Shown here: piece by piece, positions 5,097-6,565 of the stretch
How the letters are laid out: every line of letters starts with the position of its first letter
How positions within the stretch are numbered: position 1 is the first letter of the stretch
Source: Rhodospirillaceae bacterium
Lineage (GTDB): Bacteria > Pseudomonadota > Alphaproteobacteria > UBA8366 > GCA-2717185
Assembly (NCBI GenBank): GCA_028817685.1
Contig: JAPPPC010000578.1
Coordinates: forward strand, 1 to 6,565
Reading direction: 5' to 3'
Length of the DNA stretch: 6,565 bases
The notes under the pieces: model-generated
What the model saw: the letters and a program-made list of their open reading frames with translations, nothing else
The model's database searches: none
What the model was told of the DNA's origin: nothing
Made by a program: the position numbers and the translations under genes

Positions 5097-5873
5097 CTAC
5101 GCGGTTTCTTCGATGATGGTGCCGCGGCGTTCGCTGCCGAAATTGTCGCGGATCAAATCGCGCAGGGCGCCGAAATCGATGCGGCCGTTATCGCCGATGA
5201 TCCCGTCCGCGGCGCCGTCACCGAAAGCTTGTTCCAGTCGTTCGGCCAGCGCGTCGTTGCGGTCAGCGGCGAGCAGGTTGCGCAAACGCTGGAAGTCGAC
5301 TTCGCCGTCGCCCCGCACTACATCGCCAGCGCGCTCCGCGCCGAACCGCTCCGCCAGGTTGGCAAGCAGGCGGTCCGAATCCAGCCTGCCGCTGGCCAAG
5401 GCTTCCCGGATATGCGCCAGCGTCCGGTTGATCGCGGCTTCCGTTCGGGTGAGGTCAAAAAAGGCGCCGGCAACGGCCCGCTCCCGGCCGAAGGCGTCAC
5501 GGAACAGATCCCGCAGCGCGTCCAAATCCACCGTTCCATCTTCGCGGATAAGGCCCTCGGCCGCGTCTTCGCCGAATCTGTCTTCGATTGCTTCCGTCAG
5601 AGCATCGTTCCGCCGCGTCTCGAGCAGGTTTCGAAATGCGTCGAAATCGACGCGGCCCTCCTCGCTGACAACGCGGCCGGCCGCCGCATCGCCGAACTGT
5701 TCTGCGAGATGCTGCTTGATATCGTCGGACTGAACCCGTCCCTGCTCGAAGGCGCGCTGCACGAAGTCTACGCGGCTTTCGATCTTGCGCTGTGAGCTCA
5801 AAAGGTTGCGTAAAAGGTTGTTCGGCCCCTTCAACGGCGTGGGCACCGACGCAGATCCGTTGACCGGTTCCAT
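5097..5873 (-). CDS. unknown repeat protein with 117-residue internal duplication
   Basis: I do not recognise this 258-residue protein. ATG at 5873 is chosen because GAGGAGG lies 5 nt upstream. The frame stays open to 6074, but that extension is basic and low-complexity and lies across the predicted promoter. After an N-terminal tail (1-25) the protein is two copies, 27-132 and 144-249, in exact register. Each copy holds three short units at G45/G73/G113 and G162/G190/G230 of the form G-x-[VIL]-[DQ]-x-x-x-[FLI]-x-x-L. The last two are preceded by F-G-x-x-x-A-x-x-[VLI]-[VI] (F60, F100, F177, F217). It is acidic, helical and without Cys, signal peptide or membrane segment, so probably soluble. 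D-G-x-[VI]-D resembles half of an EF-hand or dockerin loop, but the first acidic ligands are missing. Predicted sigma-54 control and the divergent copper ATPase are the only context. Its function is unknown. Confidence 0.8.
   Translation of the reverse strand: MEPVNGSASVPTPLKGPNNLLRNLLSSQRKIESRVDFVQRAFEQGRVQSDDIKQHLAEQFGDAAAGRVVSEEGRVDFDAFRNLLETRRNDALTEAIEDRFGEDAAEGLIREDGTVDLDALRDLFRDAFGRERAVAGAFFDLTRTEAAINRTLAHIREALASGRLDSDRLLANLAERFGAERAGDVVRGDGEVDFQRLRNLLAADRNDALAERLEQAFGDGAADGIIGDNGRIDFGALRDLIRDNFGSERRGTIIEETA
5127..5444 (-). repeat. internal repeat copy B of the unknown protein (residues 144-249)
   Basis: Second copy, in the same order of three sub-units, with sub-unit spacings of 28 and 40 residues as in copy A. 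A short linker (133-143, AVAGAFFDLTR) separates the copies. The copies are well diverged, so the duplication is old rather than a recent tandem event. Confidence 0.85.
5478..5795 (-). repeat. internal repeat copy A of the unknown protein (residues 27-132)
   Basis: It aligns without gaps to copy B at an offset of 117 residues (351 bp). By hand I count about 49 identical of 106 residues, with all F-G, G-x-V-D and R-N-L-L/R-D-L landmarks matching. Identity is lowest in the first 18 residues. Confidence 0.85.
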
Positions 5874-5878
5874 GAATG

Positions 5879-5885
5879 CCTCCTC
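5879..5885 (-). promoter_or_regulatory. Shine-Dalgarno that fixes the start of the repeat protein
   Basis: The minus strand reads GAGGAGG, 5 nt before ATG at 5873. It decides the start against the longer open frame, which has no such site. Confidence 0.75.
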
Positions 5886-5907
5886 TAACGACGTCTGAAA
5901 CGCAGGG

Positions 5908-5923
5908 TGCAAGCCGAATGCCA
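5908..5923 (-). promoter_or_regulatory. sigma-54 (RpoN) -24/-12 promoter match for the repeat protein
   Basis: The minus strand has TGGCA (5923-5919), then 6 nt, then TTGCA (5912-5908). GG and GC are 12 nt apart as in the consensus TGGCAC-N5-TTGCW. The only deviations are T for C after TGGCA and T for the weaker G after that. The predicted start near 5897 leaves a 24-nt leader that contains the GAGGAGG. No convincing activator-binding site was found in 5924-6098. That stretch otherwise holds only a loose 7-bp inverted repeat (ACGGAAC 5955-5961, GTTCCGT 6004-6010). Confidence 0.55.
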
Positions 5924-6098
5924 TCGCAGAGGGTTTCGTCCGATTGCTGGGAAAACGGAACGAATTCAGGCCATTGAGATCGTGTCGGGCGGGCACCGGC
6001 GATGTTCCGTCAGTTTGCCGCCGAAAGAATCTTCCTACCGCGCGAAGGGAATTGCCTATCGAGAAGCACTTCATTCAATCGCTGGAATGGGTTGCCTC

Positions 6099-6129
6099 TT
6101 GACCTTCCAGTTTGTGGAAGGTCCATATG
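6099..6129 (+). promoter_or_regulatory. CueR-type (MerR-family) copper-responsive promoter/operator
   Basis: The -35 is TTGACC (6099-6104), the spacer is 19 bp (6105-6123) and the -10 is CATATG (6124-6129). The spacer holds most of a perfect dyad, GACCTTCCA (6101-6109) and TGGAAGGTC (6115-6123), with 5 nt between the arms. The core ACCTTCC-N7-GGAAGGT and the over-long 19-bp spacer are the hallmarks of CueR-regulated copA promoters, where a MerR-type activator untwists the DNA when Cu(I) binds. No regulator gene is present in the window. The predicted start of transcription is 6136. Confidence 0.8.
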
Positions 6130-6135
6130 CCGGGA

Positions 6136-6565
6136 ATGACATTGACCCAAGTAAAGGATCCGGTCTGCGGTATGGCCGTCGATCCGGACACCGCCCCGCA
6201 CCGGTATGCCTGCCAGGAAGAGACATATTATTTCTGTTGCGAGGCGTGCGAGCAGAAATTCCAAGCAAATCCGCAGGGCGCTTTGGACCGAGCCGCGAAC
6301 GCCATGCAAGCGCCGGCCGTTGCCGGGGCGCAGTACACTTGCCCGATGCATCCGGAGGTGATCGAAGACGGCCCAGGTGACTGTCCGGATTGCGGCATGG
6401 CGCTGGAACCGATGGCGGTTGCCGTCGAGGAGGCGGCCAATCCGGAGCTGATCGACATGACGCGGCGCTTCTGGATCAGCCTCATCCTGTCCATTCCGGT
6501 CGTGATCCTGGCGATGGGCGAACATGTTCCGGGTATCAGCTTCGATACCCTGATCGGTGCACGCG
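6136..6565 (+). CDS. heavy-metal (copper/silver) translocating P1B-type ATPase, N-terminal part
   Basis: 143 codons are visible and the gene runs off the right edge. Full-length relatives are about 700-850 residues. Residues 7-46 are a YHS domain: K-D-P-V-C11-G-M-x-V-D...Y-A-C26...Y-Y-F-C34-C35-E-x-C38-x-x-K-F-x-A-N-P. Residues 67-93 are the heavy-metal-binding domain: Y-T-C69-P-M-H72-P-E-V...C83-P-x-C86-G-M-x-L-E-P. The first membrane helix starts at F112-W-I-S-L-I-L-S-I-P-V-V-I-L. This order is typical of Cu+/Ag+ export ATPases of the CopA/SilP type in the inner membrane. The A, P and N domains and the CPC motif lie outside. The start at 6136 is preferred because it coincides with the predicted transcription start. 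ATG at 6127, three codons earlier, has GGAAGG 5 nt upstream, but that is the operator arm and would not be in the mRNA. Confidence 0.9.
   Translation, partial: MTLTQVKDPVCGMAVDPDTAPHRYACQEETYYFCCEACEQKFQANPQGALDRAANAMQAPAVAGAQYTCPMHPEVIEDGPGDCPDCGMALEPMAVAVEEAANPELIDMTRRFWISLILSIPVVILAMGEHVPGISFDTLIGAR

Noticed and set aside
4654..5795. + strand open frames reading through the AHSA1 gene and opposite the repeat protein
   Set aside because: The products are rich in Ser/Arg/Ala low complexity and have no ribosome-binding site. The minus-strand frame has a perfect Shine-Dalgarno and an internally duplicated protein.
5097..5873. Calcium-binding EF-hand or dockerin repeats
   Set aside because: D-G-x-[VI]-D recurs, but the leading Asp/Asn ligands of the loop and the closing Glu are missing, so calcium binding is not supported.
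5955..6010. ACGGAAC...GTTCCGT inverted repeat as an enhancer site for the sigma-54 promoter
   Set aside because: Seven-base arms 42 nt apart are within what chance could give, and the spacing does not match a known activator.
5874..6074. N-terminal extension of the repeat protein to a start at 6074
   Set aside because: The extension crosses the sigma-54 match, has no ribosome-binding site and differs in composition. ATG at 5873 has GAGGAGG 5 nt upstream.
1..6565. Mobile elements, CRISPR, tRNA/rRNA, toxin-antitoxin or defence genes
   Set aside because: Looked for on both strands; no transposase, terminal repeats, repeat-spacer pattern, RNA gene or defence-family motif was seen.

Overview
The window is GC-rich, densely coded DNA. 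It looks chromosomal and alphaproteobacterial, judging from gene style, codon use and family mix (an inference from the sequence alone, with no marker gene present). It contains eight protein genes, two of them cut by the window edges. I see no rRNA, tRNA, CRISPR array or insertion sequence.

Left part (1-4027). The C-terminal catalytic half of a Rieske-type ring-hydroxylating oxygenase runs in from the left on the + strand. It converges on a four-gene minus-strand cluster. Read 5' to 3' on that strand, the cluster is: a secreted TraB/GumN protein (4027-3137), an alpha/beta hydrolase (3140-2334, ATGA overlap), a family-2 SAM-dependent methyltransferase (2229-1210) and a hotdog-fold acyl-CoA thioesterase (1205-765, 4-nt gap). 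The two pairs are separated by 104 bp that hold a GC hairpin, a possible weak promoter and a strong Shine-Dalgarno. They may therefore be one operon with an internal control point, or two units. No substrate can be named.

Middle (4028-5089). A short AT-rich divergent spacer leads to an ArsR-family repressor and an AHSA1/SRPBCC protein that overlap by 8 bp, a common two-gene cassette. A perfect 16-bp palindrome lies on the repressor's start codon and on the likely -10 box. This suggests tight autoregulation and possibly a leaderless message.

Right part (5090-6565). A 258-residue protein of unknown function on the minus strand is built from an indel-free internal duplication (period 117 residues). 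Just upstream of it is a well-spaced sigma-54 (-24/-12) promoter match and an excellent Shine-Dalgarno. Divergent from it, a copper/silver-type P1B-ATPase (YHS domain, Cys-rich heavy-metal-binding domain, first membrane helix) runs off the right edge. Its promoter has the layout of a CueR-type MerR-family promoter: TTGACC, 19-bp spacer, perfect dyad. The predicted transcription start falls on an in-frame ATG.

The strongest leads are regulatory and architectural: two operator/start-codon arrangements that predict leaderless mRNAs and corrected start sites, and a sigma-54-controlled repeat protein beside a copper-efflux gene. I found no convincing new multi-gene defence or biosynthetic system.
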